A DNA stretch of 64,000 nt, taken from NCBI RefSeq assembly GCF_001649575.2, contig NC_051433.1, forward strand, positions 8,144,266 through 8,208,265, given 5' to 3'. The DNA comes from Kryptolebias marmoratus. Lineage: Eukaryota; Chordata; Actinopteri; Cyprinodontiformes; Rivulidae. The notes beneath the pieces are model-generated. The model did not search any database. It saw nothing but the letters and a program-made list of their open reading frames with translations, and had not been told where the DNA came from. A program made the position numbers and the translations under genes. The stretch's first letter is position 1. Each line of letters begins with the position of its first letter. Below, piece after piece: positions 61,920 through 64,000 of the stretch.

Positions 61920-62100
61920 TGTCAAAAATGTTTAGCTGCGCTTGAGCGGACTTAATTACAGAGCCCACGGCAACTCAAACTGGGGCTGCTAATGGCCCTG
62001 GCTTACAGATAAAGCTCCATTTACCAAGACTGTTTTTAAGCTGCTGATCTAATTTGCCTAAAATCAAATATTTTGACAGCAGCTTTTAGATTGTCATTGT
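61920..62100. other. Candidate noncoding regulatory island
   Basis: Unique, GC-richer sequence with a TAATTA homeodomain core (61953-61958), gctaatggccctggcttaca, a GATAA site (62008-62012) and aagctgctgatctaatttgc. No exon can be supported. Possible distal enhancer, from motif content only. Confidence 0.2.
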
Positions 62101-63100
62101 TGAGGCTTGAATTTGGATCACATTCTTTTTTTTTTGGTTTTGTTTCACCTGACTTGAAACTGAATAATGACTATTAAGGTCTTTAAAAACTGTAGTGAAG
62201 TGAGCGGTGTTATAATTATGGGTTTGACAAATGCATGCAAAGCAAAACCATACTTGTGCAAAAATATCAGCAACACCAGTTTGACATTCATGCTCCAAAC
62301 TGTCACCCCCTGACATTTAAGCCCTCTGACCACCTACAAAAACAGTCCCTCTTTTCTAGCTCTTTGATTCTGCCTGTATCGCTCGCTGTCTTTCCTTCCT
62401 CTGAGGTCAGCCAACCACAGTTAGTCTTTTCAAGCTGCTCTTACATGTCTTTGTGGCTGCTTCCTTTCCTTCTCGCAGGTCTCTTCGGTGCTGTTGCACT
62501 GACACGCGAAAGTCTAAGAAGCAGCAGTTGAGACATCAGTAGCACCGGGTGGTGGTGGTGGTGTTGTGGGGGGAGGGGGAGGTGGGGTGAAGTGAACCCA
62601 GTCCAAGAGATCGGGATCAAGAACTGGCCCGTGAAATAAGAATGGGCCATGTTCTGCTGCCACATTCACAATCATAATAAACTTTTAGCTTGTAGCAGAA
62701 AATAAAGAGTCGACTATTTCTGCTGGCAGCTCTACTCTGCAAAGATTTTCTTTTTAATTTATTTTATTTTTTCTGCTGTTGATGACGGAGATGATAAAAG
62801 ATGTGGAGAGGCAAAACTGTCGACTGGAAAAAAATTCAGGCTCATTACTTTTTTTTATTTTATTATTTAAAGTTGTAAATTATTGTGATGAATGTTTAAG
62901 TATTGATAAAAGCGGCTTAAAAAGGTTGAGCTAAAGCCAAGGAGGCCAAATTAAGATATTATCAATAAAGCTATCATGCAGTAATGAAGGTTGCTTCAGT
63001 GTGTCAATATTCTGCCCAGTACCAATAAATATAAAAGTTTATCTTCAACTATAATAAATAGCTGGTGTACAGATTCAATAAATTCACTCTCAGACTCCAT

Positions 63101-63342
63101 AGAGCCTTGAAAAGTGTTCACACCCGTTTAACTTTTTCACATTTTGTCACATTACAATCACAAGTTTCAAAGTATTTTACTGGGATTTTATGTAGCAGAC
63201 CAGCACAAAGTGGCACATAATTTCAAAGTGGAACAAATATATGGTTTTCAAAATCTTTTACAAATAAACTATTCCAGTACGCTTTGAAGCTTGTAGTTGT
63301 AACGTGACAAAATGTGGAAAGGTGATACTTTTCCGAGGCTCT
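63101..63342. mobile_element. Non-autonomous DNA transposon (MITE), 242 bp
   Basis: The left end agagccttgaaaagtgttca, then ctttttcacattttgtcaca, and the right end read in reverse (agagcctcggaaaagtatca, then tccacattttgtcacgttac) form long imperfect terminal inverted repeats. This is a familiar short fish element type with internal gggattttatgtagcagacc. It is too short to encode a transposase. TA may be the target duplication but cannot be confirmed. Confidence 0.7.
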
Positions 63343-63869
63343 GTAAGTAAACTAATTTATTCATGAAGAATTTCTTAGACTCGATCTGGAAGAGAAACTT
63401 GTTCATAAACTGAGTTGGTGCACAACAGAAAATGCCCTTAAAGCTTTTACTGTGATGGAATTTTTTTTTTTTTTAGTTTAGCATGAACCATTTTTGAAAG
63501 TGAGTAGGCCTGTATAACATTTTTTAGAGTGTGATTTTTCACACTTTAAGTTGCTTTGATTAATTCTATAATGAAGGCTTGTCTCAGAATTACTGCAAAC
63601 CTGCTGCAACACTGGAAAAACTCACTGCATCACTTTGCAGCCCATAGAGTTTCAGTCTGTGATGTAAACTAATGCAGATAATAATCTTTATCACTTGTGG
63701 TACTCAATATTTATTTAAAGGCTTGCTGACCACAGAAATGTTTATTGCCAGATAAGTGAACTACTGTATTTGATCAAACAAAGAGATGTTACAGTGACTT
63801 GTCATGTTCGTAGATTGTAGAAATTACTTAAATTGCTTGTAGAAATTTAAAAAAAAAGTTAAAAAACAA

Positions 63870-64000
63870 AAACAACTGGACTTCTATTCTGTAGCTGAAG
63901 ACATTTCGCTTCTCATCCGAGGAGCTTTCTCAATTCAGAAATAGAGAGTGTGGAGTTGAGCTTTTAAAGCTGAGATGTGATGTAAGCTGGATTGCTTGCA
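63870..64000. repeat. Partial interspersed repeat at the right edge
   Basis: The segment ggacttctattctgtagctg, aagacatttcgcttctcatc, cgaggagctttctcaattca resembles a phrase that recurs widely in fish genomes (gaagacgtttcgcctctcat-type). I recall it as repetitive but cannot assign a class. It continues beyond the window. Confidence 0.4.

Larger units (their letters stand above)
42421..64000. other. Upstream intergenic region without convincing genes
   Basis: No splice-bounded frame with coding-like codon use and no recognisable protein motif was found on either strand. Open frames of 60-120 codons here lie in repeats or AT-rich sequence. Named repeats cover perhaps a fifth of it. Stretches without any named feature (about 43300-48900, 49240-52320, 53330-54460, 61520-63100) show only short A/T runs and unrecognised unique sequence, with a 17-bp tandem duplication at about 46120-46153. 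Confidence 0.6.

Overview
The window looks like AT-rich vertebrate DNA, most likely from a teleost fish. There are no bacterial-style operons, no long open reading frames and no rRNA or tRNA genes. Low-complexity tracts, microsatellites and several interspersed repeats of fish type are common. These include non-LTR retroposon 3' tails ending in GGATGGATGA or TTCTA repeats, and short inverted-repeat DNA elements. The species cannot be told from the sequence.

One gene can be recognised. On the minus strand, positions 41684-41776 encode the first coding exon of a TOX-family HMG-box transcription factor, best matched to TOX2. It starts MDVRFYP and ends LDYYHSNK exactly at a strong splice donor. 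A CpG-rich, GC-rich block at about 41860-42420 lies just upstream and is the likely promoter and 5' UTR. Transcription runs leftwards, so everything from 41683 to position 1 would be its first intron, more than 41 kb long. I found neither the HMG box nor the exon that should begin with the conserved FDG motif, so the rest of the gene must lie left of the window.

Within this presumed intron there is one good extra coding-exon candidate (12333-12425, minus, 31 codons, phase 0 at both ends, coding-like codon use). There are weaker ones at 36748-36846, 28906-28950, 18287-18304 and 15038-15058, all on the minus strand. I could not assign them to a known protein. They could be lineage-specific cassette exons or microexons of the same gene, exons of another gene, or chance. 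The intron also holds a foldback element built on a 22-bp minisatellite (29581-29987), a retroposon tail, a purine-rich tract and several GC-richer islands that could be enhancers.

From 42421 to 64000, upstream of the gene, I see no convincing exon. This side is rich in one interspersed repeat family with an internal unit of roughly 280-300 bp, repeated in tandem in some copies (42440-43290, 52326-53320, 55590-55860, 58780-59470, 60400-60830; one more copy at 7000-7260). A retroposon is inserted inside one copy. Retroposon tails, two short inverted-repeat elements and several microsatellites make up the rest of what can be named.
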